IMG/VR virus record: IMGVR_UViG_3300028794_000195
Span: 1 to 21,928 of that record
Reading direction: 5' to 3' (one strand)
DNA: 21,928 nt
Source: a virus
Part shown: positions 7,602 to 15,057 of the stretch, one piece after another
How the letters are laid out: each line of letters begins with the position of its first letter
Position numbering within the stretch: position 1 is the stretch's first letter
Position numbers and translations under genes: made by a program
Notes under the pieces: generated by a model
Told to the model about the DNA's origin: nothing
The model's database searches: none
The model's input: only the letters and a program-made list of their open reading frames with translations

Positions 7602-8111
7602 TTACGAGCTGGTGCCGACGATGACGACGTCGTACGTGACGCTCGTGCCCGCCGCCGCGTTGGTCAGGGTGATCAGGTCCCCGGTCGCCGCGGTCACGGG
7701 GACCTTCCCGTCCGCCGGGCACGACCAGAGGAACACCCCACCCGGCGGGATCGGAATGCCGTCGGACGCAGCCAGGAACAGCGGCACCCCGTTGGCCGCC
7801 GGCCGGGTGAAGTTGACGTTGTTCGTGTTCGTCGCGGACGCCTTGATCACGATGCCGCGGAGCTCAACGAACGTGAGCGTCGCCCCGAACGGGCTGGCGA
7901 GCACCCCGGCCAGGTCCAGATCCTCCGTGCCCGACGCAGCCAGGGTGCGCTGGTCGTGGAAGAGCAAGTCCGCCTGCGCGGAACCCGTGCCGGACGCGAG
8001 CTGGATGGCCGCGGCGATGACGAAGTTGTCCACAGGTGCCGACAGGTCGAGCAGGTTCTTGAACGTGCCCTCGATCCTCGCGGTCACGGTGGTCTTGAGC
8101 GTGGTCGCCAT
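7602..8111 (-). CDS. Virion structural protein, beta-rich
   Basis: The protein has 169 residues and starts with ATG at 8111, with AGAGGAA upstream. It is almost entirely beta strand with no charged helix. It contains TLAASGTEDLDLAG in the middle, then ASATNTNNVNF, PPGGVFLWS and a final AAGTSVTYDVVIVG. This pattern recurs in a family of phage proteins encoded between connectors and tail genes whose exact role I do not know. It may be a decoration, tail-tube-associated or spike-like protein. The ATG shares one base with the stop of the tail-terminator gene. Confidence 0.7.
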   Translation of the reverse strand: MATTLKTTVTARIEGTFKNLLDLSAPVDNFVIAAAIQLASGTGSAQADLLFHDQRTLAASGTEDLDLAGVLASPFGATLTFVELRGIVIKASATNTNNVNFTRPAANGVPLFLAASDGIPIPPGGVFLWSCPADGKVPVTAATGDLITLTNAAAGTSVTYDVVIVGTSS

Positions 8112-8524
8112 CAGTTCCTCTTTCCTTGGCCCACAATGGTTGCCTTGAAGATCGCGACGAGGTAGTCGGTGCCGGCGATCGGCGCGAAGTCGAACTCACA
8201 GGTCGTCACGGTCACCTCGTCACAGCTGGTCCACGACCACGCCTCCATGGCCGCCTTCACCGACTTCGGGCCGTCGCCGGACGCCCACGCCGCGACCGTG
8301 TCCCGGGCGGTTCGGTCGGTGACCCTGGAGGTCACCAGCACGATCGGCAGGTCGGTGATCTGGTCGCTGCCGCGCCCGTAGGTCTCGTCGAAGACGACCG
8401 ACTGCGGGTAGTCGAGGTACCCGGCCGGCGGCGACACCCGCGCCGGCGGATGGGAGGCCACCCGCAGCCCGGTGAGCTGCCCCAGCGCCAGCGCCATCTC
8501 GTCCATGACCGCACCCAGGTCCAC
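8111..8524 (-). CDS. Putative tail terminator protein
   Basis: This 137-residue protein starts with GTG at 8524, three bases after the connector stop. The order of elements matches tail-terminator proteins of actinophages: an N-terminal helix for ring packing, then a strand with a Pro-rich loop (PPARVSPPAGYL), DETYGRGSDQ, a strand PIVLVTSRVTDR, a helix with SVKAAM, and final strands ending GTDYLVAIF. In the virion it would close the head-proximal end of the tail. The position between connector and tube agrees. A connector (neck) protein is the main alternative. Confidence 0.7.
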   Translation of the reverse strand: MDLGAVMDEMALALGQLTGLRVASHPPARVSPPAGYLDYPQSVVFDETYGRGSDQITDLPIVLVTSRVTDRTARDTVAAWASGDGPKSVKAAMEAWSWTSCDEVTVTTCEFDFAPIAGTDYLVAIFKATIVGQGKRN

Positions 8525-8527
8525 GGC

Positions 8528-9130
8528 TCAGCCCACCTTCCGCGGCCGGCACAGGCCACGCAGCGACACGGCCACGTCCGGGTCGAGCCGGGCCAGCAGC
8601 CGCAGCTCTGAACCCTGCATCGGCGAGCCGGCGACGCCGTACGGCGACTCGCGGCGGGCCGCGAACCGGGAGCCCTGCAGCTTCGCGGCCTGCTTGACCG
8701 CCGGAGGAAACGCCGTCCACCCCCACGGGGCGGTGATGCCCGCCTGGTCCTGAGTGCCGTCCGGCTGCGCCTCGGCGTCGGTGGCGAACACCAGCCGCGT
8801 CCACGGCTTGCCCTCGGCCGCCGCGTTGCGCGGCTCCAGGGTGAACTTCCCGGTGGTGACCGTGACGGCGCCGACCAGCACGACCAGGCCGCTGACCGAC
8901 ATCAGGTCGTCGATGTCGACCACCCACCGGCAACGGCGGGCGCTCCACCGGGGTGTGTAGAACCGCTGCTCCGGGGCGTCGACCTTGCCGAACTGCCGGT
9001 TGCAGTGCTCGTCGATCACCCGGGACGCGGCCGTGCACCAGGCCGCCAGCTCGACATCGTCCAGCTGGTCGCCGACGCGCAGGAACGCGTCCAGCTCCCG
9101 GGTGGTGATGTAGTCCGGCGCCCAAGACAT
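8528..9130 (-). CDS. Head-tail connector (adaptor) protein
   Basis: This 200-residue protein starts with ATG at 9130, six bases after AAGGGGA. The N-terminal part (residues 1-45) is the helical start of phage head-tail adaptor proteins: DYITTRELDAFLRVGDQLDDVELAAW, shown here only as its pattern of a short strand followed by two helices, then a conserved IDEHCNRQFG. The middle is beta-rich and the end returns to a helix. In HK97-type phages the adaptor binds the portal ring. Gene order (capsid, small genes, adaptor, terminator) agrees. Confidence 0.8.
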   Translation of the reverse strand: MSWAPDYITTRELDAFLRVGDQLDDVELAAWCTAASRVIDEHCNRQFGKVDAPEQRFYTPRWSARRCRWVVDIDDLMSVSGLVVLVGAVTVTTGKFTLEPRNAAAEGKPWTRLVFATDAEAQPDGTQDQAGITAPWGWTAFPPAVKQAAKLQGSRFAARRESPYGVAGSPMQGSELRLLARLDPDVAVSLRGLCRPRKVG

Positions 9131-9141
9131 CGAAGGTCCCC

Positions 9142-9462
9142 TTACGCCAGCGGCCCGGACAGGCGCGCCGCGCCGACGGTGACCGAGGTGACCGCGGAGT
9201 AGGTGATGGCGACCGAGTCGCCGTACTTCGCGCTGCCGCGCACCGGGATGACCGCGATGCCGGACGCGAGCACCACGTAGCCGGTGCCCTGCACGGTGAC
9301 GGTCTTGCTGGACGCGTCGCCGTTGCGGACCACCACCACGACGGGCAGCTCCCAGCCGCCGACCTTGATGCCGGCGGCCACGCTGTCACCGCCGCCGGCG
9401 GCGGCGACCATGGTCACGTTCGCGATGCCGTTGCTCGCGTCGTCAACAGCCAGGACAGCCAT
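9142..9462 (-). CDS. Small beta-rich protein, possible head decoration protein
   Basis: The protein has 106 residues and starts with ATG at 9462, six bases after GAGGAG, a ribosome binding site formed from the last codons of the preceding gene. It contains a VVVVVRNGDASSKTVTV strand pair and ends with VAITYSAVTSVTVGAARL. Related small beta proteins are often found directly after the capsid gene in phage genomes. A capsid-decorating role fits that position but is not shown by any catalytic or binding motif. The stop (TAA) lies inside the ribosome binding site of the connector gene. Confidence 0.65.
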   Translation of the reverse strand: MAVLAVDDASNGIANVTMVAAAGGGDSVAAGIKVGGWELPVVVVVRNGDASSKTVTVQGTGYVVLASGIAVIPVRGSAKYGDSVAITYSAVTSVTVGAARLSGPLA

Positions 9463-9465
9463 CTG

Positions 9466-9684
9466 TCACTCCTCGCGCTCGAGAACCCAGCCGCGGCCGT
9501 CACCGCGGTCGACGTGCCCACCGGCCCGGCGCGCCGGACCGTCCTGCTGTTCCGGCGCCATCGGCAGGCCGCCGCGTCCCGGGTGGTCGGGCGGGCCGGT
9601 CCACACGGTGTCGGTCGCGGCCGGCTGCCGCGCGGCGGCGGGCCTCCCGGGCGGGGAGGTCCGCTTGGCCGGACGGCTGGTCAT
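9466..9684 (-). CDS. Small Pro/Arg-rich protein after the capsid gene
   Basis: This 72-residue frame begins with ATG at 9684, sharing one base with the capsid stop codon. It ends in Arg-Glu-Glu just before the start of the decoration-like gene. The first 50 residues are rich in Pro, Arg, Ala and Gly and look disordered. The C-terminal 20 residues (about GHVDRGDGRGWVLEREE) are charged. It has no recognised family. Overlaps at both ends and reading in the operon direction support real translation. Confidence 0.55.
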   Translation of the reverse strand: MTSRPAKRTSPPGRPAAARQPAATDTVWTGPPDHPGRGGLPMAPEQQDGPARRAGGHVDRGDGRGWVLEREE

Positions 9685-10979
9685 CAGGTGATCCGGATGC
9701 CGGACACACCGACCGGGCGGAGCAGGTGCGTAGCGAAGTAGCCGAACACGTTGAGCTCGATGTTCGCCGGGCCCTGCTTCTCCTCGAACCGGAAGGTCAG
9801 CAGCGGCGACTCCCACACCCACAGGTCGGCCCGGTTGAGGGTGAAGATCTGCGTGTCGCCGGCGGCGACGCCGGTGATCGCCCAGGCGGGGATGTGCGGC
9901 AGGCCGTCGACGTACCAGCCCTGGGTGAGGGCGTTGCCGACCCCGGAGGTGTTCTGCGCGCCCACGGACGGGAAGATCGGCCGGCCCGTGGTGTCGGTCG
10001 AGGTAGCCAGGATCACCGTCCCGTTCTGGCCCATCAGCGCCATCGTCGGCGACGCGAACCGGTTGAACGGGTACTTCGCCAGCCGGTTCCGGATGCCGCC
10101 GATCAGCGCCGGCGGGGTGCCCGTGGAACCGACGAACGTGGCGGCCTGCGCGCCGGACGGCACGAAGTCACCGGTGATGGTGCCACCGGAACCGTTCGCG
10201 CCGTTGAGCAGCGTGTACACCTTGGTCTCGGTCTGCCGGGCGTAGGACTCGTTCATCGCGGCGACGGCGATGGCGTCGATGGCCGGGTTGGACGAGTCGA
10301 CGATCTCGCGGGTCAGGACCAGACGGCCCGACACTGCGCCGGGGGTGACCGTCTTGGTGGTGAACGTCAGGGCGCCGTCGGACGGGTTGGTGCCCTCGAC
10401 GTGGTCGGCGGTCGCACCGGTCGCGGTGGAGAACACCGGGACCACGAACGGGGTGGCGTTGCCGATGGTGCCCTGCGACGCGGCCGAGACCAGCGGGCGG
10501 CCCTGCTGCAGCTGCGGCACGTACAGGTCCGGCCGGTAGCCGGGCGGGACGATCTGCGACGCCGTCGCCGTCGACTGCGGGGTGAACTGCGCCGACAGCC
10601 GCTGGTTGGTGAGCTTGGCGACGTCCTCGGTCTGCTGGCGGTACTTGCGCAGCCGGTCGATGGCGTCGTCGTCGCGCTCGCGGGTGGCGTACCAGGCGTC
10701 GCGGACCAGGGAGTGCCCGAGGCCGTTGAACCGGTAGATGGGGTCCTCGCGGGTGACCGTGTAGCGGGCCGCCCGGACCGGCTGCGGGCCCTCGTTCTGC
10801 GGGTCGTGGATGCCTTCGAGGGCTGCCTTGATGCCGGCGGAGAACGACTCGCCGAGCGTCTCGGCCAGGCCCTCGGACAGCTTCTGGTGCGAGTCGGTGA
10901 TCTTGTCGGCCAGGCCGGACATGTAGCCGTCGAAATCGAACGCGGCGTCCGGCTGACCCTTACCGGCCGTAGCCGTCAT
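9684..10979 (-). CDS. Major capsid protein, HK97 fold (internal start)
   Basis: Starting at the internal ATG at 10979 gives a 431-residue protein. AGAGAGG lies about seven bases upstream, a normal ribosome binding site. The first 100 or so residues are helical and coiled-coil-like (KITDSHQKLSEGLAETLGES region), matching the scaffold-like delta domain that the protease removes. The rest has HK97 features: VPPGYRPDLY, a VPVFSTATG strand, REIVDSSNPAID on the spine helix, and a C-terminal strand with VFGYFATHLL. This is the likely form incorporated into the head. It is nested in frame inside the 9684-12761 frame. Confidence 0.7.
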   Translation of the reverse strand: MTATAGKGQPDAAFDFDGYMSGLADKITDSHQKLSEGLAETLGESFSAGIKAALEGIHDPQNEGPQPVRAARYTVTREDPIYRFNGLGHSLVRDAWYATRERDDDAIDRLRKYRQQTEDVAKLTNQRLSAQFTPQSTATASQIVPPGYRPDLYVPQLQQGRPLVSAASQGTIGNATPFVVPVFSTATGATADHVEGTNPSDGALTFTTKTVTPGAVSGRLVLTREIVDSSNPAIDAIAVAAMNESYARQTETKVYTLLNGANGSGGTITGDFVPSGAQAATFVGSTGTPPALIGGIRNRLAKYPFNRFASPTMALMGQNGTVILATSTDTTGRPIFPSVGAQNTSGVGNALTQGWYVDGLPHIPAWAITGVAAGDTQIFTLNRADLWVWESPLLTFRFEEKQGPANIELNVFGYFATHLLRPVGVSGIRIT

Positions 10980-12761
10980 GGGGGTGCCTCTCTGGTTGTC
11001 TCGGCTGGCCTTCACAGAGGCCACCCGCGCGTCATCGAATGCGGGGACGCCGGTCAGGGCAACGCCGCGGAGAGTGGCCTGGCGCACCAAGCGGACCGTC
11101 TCATCGGTCGGGTCGGGCTCCCAGGAATCGAAGGACTCGAAATCGACCTCGACGCTGAAGCCGTCGAGGATCTTGTCTTCTGCCTTCTGCAGCGCTCGAT
11201 CACCCTCAGGACTGCGGTCGACCTTGAAAGTCGCCATGAGCCCGCGCGAGGCGGACTGAAGGCGAGTGGCGTAGGCGACCAGGACAGTGCTGTCGTGGTG
11301 AAGGTTGAGCTTGATGCGTGAAGGCTCGGACCAGCTCACCGAGTCCTTGACGAACCGCCACTTGGCGATCCCGTTGTTCGCCACCTTCCCCCAGGGGAGC
11401 ACCGGCCCGGTGATGGTCCGGCGCTCCACGTCCACCTGGAAGTCCTGGGGATCGGGTGCCTCGAACTGGACGCGCACCGCGTCTCCCGCGTCGAAGTGCT
11501 GTGTCACGGGTGTCTCCCTGCGCTCGTTCTGCGCCCCGGCCGGCTCGGCCGTCGCGGGTACGGCCGGCGGCTTCGGCACGCGGGCGGCACGCTGGGTGGC
11601 GGTCAGCGGCGGCCGGTCCTCGAGGTCGCGGATCTCCTCGTCGACGTACGCGCCGACGCGCAAACCGACCTCGTAGGTCTGCATCCGGGTCAGCGCGTCG
11701 CCGCGCAGGAAGCCGGCGAAGTCGATCCGGGACACGTAGTTCATCGGCAGCACGTCACGCATCGACAGCCGCTCCTGGACCGTCGTGGCGTACGCGCCGA
11801 GCGTGAGGTTGATCCGGTCCTGGTTGCGCTGCTCCCGGTTCGCGTACGTCCGCGACGTGGTCGACACGCCCAGGTCCTCGGCCTCGACCCCCGCCGCCCG
11901 GGCGATCTCCAGCACCGCGTGCTGGCGCTGGTCAGCCAGCTGCAGCTGCTCCGGGTTCCACGACAGGGTGTTCGCCTTCAACGCCGCCGGGATGTACGCC
12001 CACGCGTTCCTGGCCCGCTGCGCGTTCCACTCGTCGAGCAGCTCGGCCACGTCGTCGTCATCGGCCGGGTCCGCACCGTCTGCCGGGCTGAAGTAGCCCA
12101 GCGGCTGCGGATCCCGCGCGTACAGCGCGGCGGCCTGGTCGAGCGCCAGGCACGTCCGGATCGCCCGCGCGGCGTGCCGCAGCAGCGGCGGGTTCGGCGA
12201 GTCGAACCGGATCACCTCGTCGTCGCGCACCGGGTGGCCGTCGATGAACACCTGGCCGTCGACCGGGAACGGCTGATCCGGGCTGATCTGCTGCAGCGAC
12301 GGCATCGACGCCCCCACCGGGGCGACGTTCACCGACTCGATCGGCACGTGCCGGGCCTCGGTCGGGTAGCCGTGCCACCCGCGTGCCGTGACCCGCAGCC
12401 AGGACACGGACTCGAACAGCAGGTCCTCGAAGATCTGCGCCTTGACCACCACGTTGGCGATGTTCGGGTCGATGTTCCCGCTCGGCAGATACGTCACGCC
12501 GGCGACCTCGCGGCGGTCCGGGCCGAACACCCGCAGCGGCAGCGTGGCCAGCGACGAGCAGATCAGGTTCCGGGCCCGCATCACCGCGGGCACCTGCAGC
12601 GCCTCCTCGCGGGACACCCGCGGTGCGATCGCGGCGCCGCCGGTCATCGCCTGCAGCATCTCCGGCGGCAACGACACCGTGAACTGGGCGCGCGGGCGCG
12701 GCGCTCTCAACGCCTGAGCGGCACCTGGCCGACCCAAGCGGAGCACACGCCTCCAGTTCAT
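9684..12761 (-). CDS. Portal + prohead protease + major capsid in one reading frame
   Basis: One uninterrupted frame of 1025 codons contains three HK97-type head proteins in order. Residues 1-418 are the portal (VSREEALQVPAVMRARNLICSS near residue 55 is the family pattern; it ends in a Pro/Ala linker). Residues 419-594 are a prohead protease of the S78/U35 type, with LNLHHD (protease His70/His71) and DGFSVE (Ser118) as likely catalytic sites. Residues 595-1025 are the capsid, with a helical delta-like domain and then the HK97 core. In most phages these are three genes. Here no stop codon separates them, yet each later part has a start codon and ribosome binding site (GTG 11507, ATG 10979). 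Either a polyprotein, separate proteins, or both could be made. The ribosome binding site before 12761 is weak. Confidence 0.93.
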   Translation of the reverse strand: MNWRRVLRLGRPGAAQALRAPRPRAQFTVSLPPEMLQAMTGGAAIAPRVSREEALQVPAVMRARNLICSSLATLPLRVFGPDRREVAGVTYLPSGNIDPNIANVVVKAQIFEDLLFESVSWLRVTARGWHGYPTEARHVPIESVNVAPVGASMPSLQQISPDQPFPVDGQVFIDGHPVRDDEVIRFDSPNPPLLRHAARAIRTCLALDQAAALYARDPQPLGYFSPADGADPADDDDVAELLDEWNAQRARNAWAYIPAALKANTLSWNPEQLQLADQRQHAVLEIARAAGVEAEDLGVSTTSRTYANREQRNQDRINLTLGAYATTVQERLSMRDVLPMNYVSRIDFAGFLRGDALTRMQTYEVGLRVGAYVDEEIRDLEDRPPLTATQRAARVPKPPAVPATAEPAGAQNERRETPVTQHFDAGDAVRVQFEAPDPQDFQVDVERRTITGPVLPWGKVANNGIAKWRFVKDSVSWSEPSRIKLNLHHDSTVLVAYATRLQSASRGLMATFKVDRSPEGDRALQKAEDKILDGFSVEVDFESFDSWEPDPTDETVRLVRQATLRGVALTGVPAFDDARVASVKASRDNQRGTPMTATAGKGQPDAAFDFDGYMSGLADKITDSHQKLSEGLAETLGESFSAGIKAALEGIHDPQNEGPQPVRAARYTVTREDPIYRFNGLGHSLVRDAWYATRERDDDAIDRLRKYRQQTEDVAKLTNQRLSAQFTPQSTATASQIVPPGYRPDLYVPQLQQGRPLVSAASQGTIGNATPFVVPVFSTATGATADHVEGTNPSDGALTFTTKTVTPGAVSGRLVLTREIVDSSNPAIDAIAVAAMNESYARQTETKVYTLLNGANGSGGTITGDFVPSGAQAATFVGSTGTPPALIGGIRNRLAKYPFNRFASPTMALMGQNGTVILATSTDTTGRPIFPSVGAQNTSGVGNALTQGWYVDGLPHIPAWAITGVAAGDTQIFTLNRADLWVWESPLLTFRFEEKQGPANIELNVFGYFATHLLRPVGVSGIRIT
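10980..11507 (-). other. Prohead protease segment with own GTG start
   Basis: These 176 codons, from GTG at 11507 to the codon before the capsid ATG, encode the protease unit. AGGGAGA lies about five bases before the GTG. Likely catalytic residues are His70 or His71 (KLNLHHDS) and Ser118 (ILDGFSVEV), the usual His/Ser arrangement of phage prohead proteases. There is no stop before the capsid, so initiation at GTG would give a protease-capsid fusion of 607 residues unless the product is cleaved. Confidence 0.75.
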
Positions 12762-12818
12762 AACCGAAGGCTACCCCGGCGGTCAACCTTCGATCCATAG
12801 GCACACGGGCAGCCAAAC

Positions 12819-14405
12819 CTACGATTCTTCGGCCCGACGTCGGGCACCGATGATCCGGGGCTTGCCGATCGGGGCGGGCAGAGTCCGGGCCAGGTGCACC
12901 GCGCCGGCCACCGCGTACACCGCGTCGACGTTCCCGCCACCGCGCCGGGTGAACACCTTCGCATCGCCGCGCCGCAGCCACTCCGCGCCGGCCACCTGGT
13001 CGTCGAGCATCCCCTGGCCGGAGTGCGCGAGCGTGAGGGCGTCGACCTCCTTGCCCAGACCCATGGCCGCCGCCGCGACCTCGCCGCGGATCTCCGCCAC
13101 GGTGACGCCGGGCGGCGGCCACCCGCGCACACCGTCCTTACGCCGGTCCTTCACCCGGCCGGCGACCGCCTCGGCCGGGCCGCCACCGAACCAGCCGACC
13201 GTCTGCGGCCCGATCTTCTCCACCCAGCCGGGCAGTGCGCGCTCCAGGTCGGATGCCGCCGCCGGCCCGATCCACTCCGCGACGGTCTCGACCCGGACCC
13301 GGCCGTCCTCGAGGACGGCGGCCGCCGCAAGCGTGGCGTGCAGGCCGTCCGGCGACAGGTCGAGGCACAGCGCCAGCCGCGACCGCGCGGCGGCCAGCTC
13401 CCCGACCTCGAGGCAGTCGCGCCACCGCTGCGGGTCGATCGCCGGGTTGGAGTGCCGGACCCGGACACACATCCGGTTGGTCTTGAAGGCCGCCAGCGCC
13501 TTGCCGCCGAGCCGCTTCGCCTCGGCCGCCTTCGCCCGCAGCACCTCGAGGTCCAGTCCGTACCCGACGCGGGGGTTCGCCTGCAGCAGCGCCTCGACGT
13601 CCTCCGGGTCGGCGTCCTCGGGGGCGGAGTACTCGATCAGGCCCAGGCGCTCGTCACCGACGCCGGTCTCGATGAACTCCAGCGCCGACTTGCGCAGGTC
13701 ATTCAAGACGACCGACCGGTCGTCGCCCGCGTTCGACAGTGCCCAGATCTGCGCGTCCATCGGCGAGCACGCCGGCTCGAACGCCTCCCAGGCGTCGTAA
13801 CTGTGGTGCTGGCGCAGCTCGTCGCAGATGCCCCGATCGATCGTCAGCGACCGGCCGCCCTCCTCGTTCGCCGCCGCGATCAGATACCGGCAGTCATCGA
13901 CCGTCCAGCTCTCGGTCTCGCCGTTCGTCCGGCGCAACCACTTGCGGCCCGGCTCGTGCAGGTCGTCCAGCGCCGGAGTCCGCTGCACCAGCTTCACAGC
14001 CTTCTGCCAGCTCTCCTTCGCGTACTTGAGCTGCGTGGACGTGCCCAGGATCAGAGGGACCTTCTTCCGGAACTGCCAGTAGATGCTCAGCACCACCGGC
14101 AGCTCCGTCTTGCCGTTCTGCCTGGACACGCAGAGCAGCACGATCCGGAACCTGGGCCGGCAGCGGCAGGGGTCAGCGTGCACGCCGAGCGCCGGGGCGC
14201 ACCCGGGACCGTCCAGCATCTCGCCGCCGTGGATCACCGCGAACTCCTGCCACGGCAGGAGCGGGTGTTGCAGCACGTCCCGGGCGAAGTCGATCACCTC
14301 GAACCCGTACGACGTGGCCGGCGTCAGCTCGCGCAGCGGTGGCGTCCACAGCCGCGGGGTCGTGCTGCCCAGCAACGGCGGGGCCAGGTCGACGACGGTC
14401 ATCAT
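12819..14405 (-). CDS. Terminase large subunit
   Basis: This ATPase-nuclease packages DNA into the prohead. From ATG 14405 it has 528 residues. The Walker A variant SRQNGKT is at residues 94-100 and the Walker B acidic pair (ICDE) is about residues 192-195. The nuclease half contains LCLDLSPD and a late VDAVYAVAGAVHLA, giving the metal-binding Asp residues of an RNase H-like fold. The N-terminus (LWTPPLRELTPATSYGFEVIDFA) matches actinophage TerL starts. Starts at 14402 (overlapping a TGA by one base) or GTG 14480 are alternatives; none has a good ribosome binding site. No small terminase gene is recognised beside it. Confidence 0.95.
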   Translation of the reverse strand: MMTVVDLAPPLLGSTTPRLWTPPLRELTPATSYGFEVIDFARDVLQHPLLPWQEFAVIHGGEMLDGPGCAPALGVHADPCRCRPRFRIVLLCVSRQNGKTELPVVLSIYWQFRKKVPLILGTSTQLKYAKESWQKAVKLVQRTPALDDLHEPGRKWLRRTNGETESWTVDDCRYLIAAANEEGGRSLTIDRGICDELRQHHSYDAWEAFEPACSPMDAQIWALSNAGDDRSVVLNDLRKSALEFIETGVGDERLGLIEYSAPEDADPEDVEALLQANPRVGYGLDLEVLRAKAAEAKRLGGKALAAFKTNRMCVRVRHSNPAIDPQRWRDCLEVGELAAARSRLALCLDLSPDGLHATLAAAAVLEDGRVRVETVAEWIGPAAASDLERALPGWVEKIGPQTVGWFGGGPAEAVAGRVKDRRKDGVRGWPPPGVTVAEIRGEVAAAAMGLGKEVDALTLAHSGQGMLDDQVAGAEWLRRGDAKVFTRRGGGNVDAVYAVAGAVHLARTLPAPIGKPRIIGARRRAEES

Positions 14406-14641
14406 CGGTCGGCCCGGTCGGCGGAACGAACTACGGCCCCACAGGGAGCTACCCGAGGGACCGTAGGTTCGGCCGGCCACCAGCGGGAGCTACCCGCCGC
14501 GCACCGGCCACAGGCGCAGCCTACCCGGTCCGAACCGGGGCATCGGGGAGAGGGAAAGGACAGGTCAGCGGGTGTCCGGGGGGTGCCCTGCCGGGAAAAT
14601 CGGACTGCGTTTGCGCTGGTCAGGCGCATCTCTCTCACCAT
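14402..14641 (-). CDS. Doubtful small reading frame between HNH and terminase
   Basis: This frame of 79 residues starts at ATG 14641 inside the end of the HNH gene and stops at 14402 with the same TGATG overlap used elsewhere in the operon. Its third-codon-position GC content is clearly lower than in the neighbours, and the protein is rich in Cys, Arg and Pro with no fold pattern. It is where a small terminase gene often lies, but it does not look like one. The stretch may instead be a non-coding packaging region. Confidence 0.25.
   Translation of the reverse strand: MVREMRLTSANAVRFSRQGTPRTPADLSFPSPRCPGSDRVGCACGRCAAGSSRWWPAEPTVPRVAPCGAVVRSADRADR
14431..14496. repeat. Repeats upstream of terminase: GGGAGCTACCCG pair and CTACGG/CCGTAG
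   Basis: GGGAGCTACCCG occurs twice as a direct repeat (14444-14455 and 14485-14496). Each copy is nearly palindromic. The first copy sits between an inverted repeat, CTACGG (14431-14436) and CCGTAG (14461-14466). The location, between the HNH endonuclease and the large terminase, is where packaging (cos-like) sites are found in many HNH-carrying phages. A packaging or regulatory role is inference. Confidence 0.5.
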
Positions 14642-14901
14642 TTCGTCACCGCCTCGTTCGGCCGGTCGTGCAGCTTGGTCGGGTCGCCGAGTGCCAGGTT
14701 GCAGGGTTCGCACGCGCTCAGCAGGTACGCGGGGTCGTCGCCGAACTGCTTGCCTCGGGTGTGGTGCACGTGCATGGGTTCGCTCTGTCCCACGCACACG
14801 CCGGGCAGGCGGAGCTGGCAGGTCCACCCGTCGCGGACCAGCACGGCAGCCCGGGTGCTTCGCCACGCCCGGGTGCTGCCGGCTGTCCAGCTCTTGCTCA
14901 C
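14635..14901 (-). CDS. HNH endonuclease
   Basis: The protein has 88 residues and starts with GTG at 14901. It is a compact HNH nuclease with a zinc-binding pair at Cys28 and Cys36, the active-site His pair at His46-His47 (MHVHHTRGK) and a second pair C64-x-x-C67 followed by Asn68 (the HNN variant of the last motif). Phage HNH proteins encoded next to the terminase are known to help it cut the packaging site, so that role is likely here. The GTG overlaps the stop codon of the upstream membrane-protein gene by four bases (GTGA). Confidence 0.9.
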   Translation of the reverse strand: MSKSWTAGSTRAWRSTRAAVLVRDGWTCQLRLPGVCVGQSEPMHVHHTRGKQFGDDPAYLLSACEPCNLALGDPTKLHDRPNEAVTKW

Positions 14902-15005
14902 CGGTTCAGGGCTACGCCCACGCCGATGCCGAGGGCGACGCTGGTGGTGATGAGCGCGACGATGAGCAGGGCGAAGTGGAGCATGACCTTGGTGCTGGGC
15001 TTCAT
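14898..15005 (-). CDS. 35-residue single-helix membrane protein
   Basis: This very short gene starts at ATG 15005 with a strong ribosome binding site (AGGGAGGA, five bases upstream). It ends in a GTGA overlap with the HNH gene. The product has a basic N-terminus (MKPSTKVMLH), one hydrophobic helix over about residues 11-32, and ends Leu-Asn-Arg. The site strength and four-base overlap argue that it is translated. Function is unknown. Small one-helix phage proteins can affect membrane permeability, superinfection or lysis timing, but nothing here decides between these. Confidence 0.75.
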   Translation of the reverse strand: MKPSTKVMLHFALLIVALITTSVALGIGVGVALNR

Positions 15006-15022
15006 GGGATCCTCCCTGGTGT

Positions 15023-15051
15023 GGCCGGGCGCATTACGGGTGCGCCCGGCC
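15023..15051 (-). terminator. Perfect 11-bp hairpin, terminator- or processing-like
   Basis: GGCCGGGCGCA (15023-15033) and TGCGCCCGGCC (15041-15051) form a perfect GC-rich stem with a seven-base loop. It lies between the stop at 15058 and the ribosome binding site of the 35-residue gene. No run of T follows on either strand, so it is not a classical intrinsic terminator. It could attenuate transcription into the structural operon or protect an RNA end. Confidence 0.55.
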
Positions 15052-15057
15052 GTCTGG

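Noticed and set aside
12765-12792. CGAAGG/CCTTCG inverted repeat before the portal start
   Set aside because: Six-base arms over a 16-base gap in high-GC DNA; likely chance.
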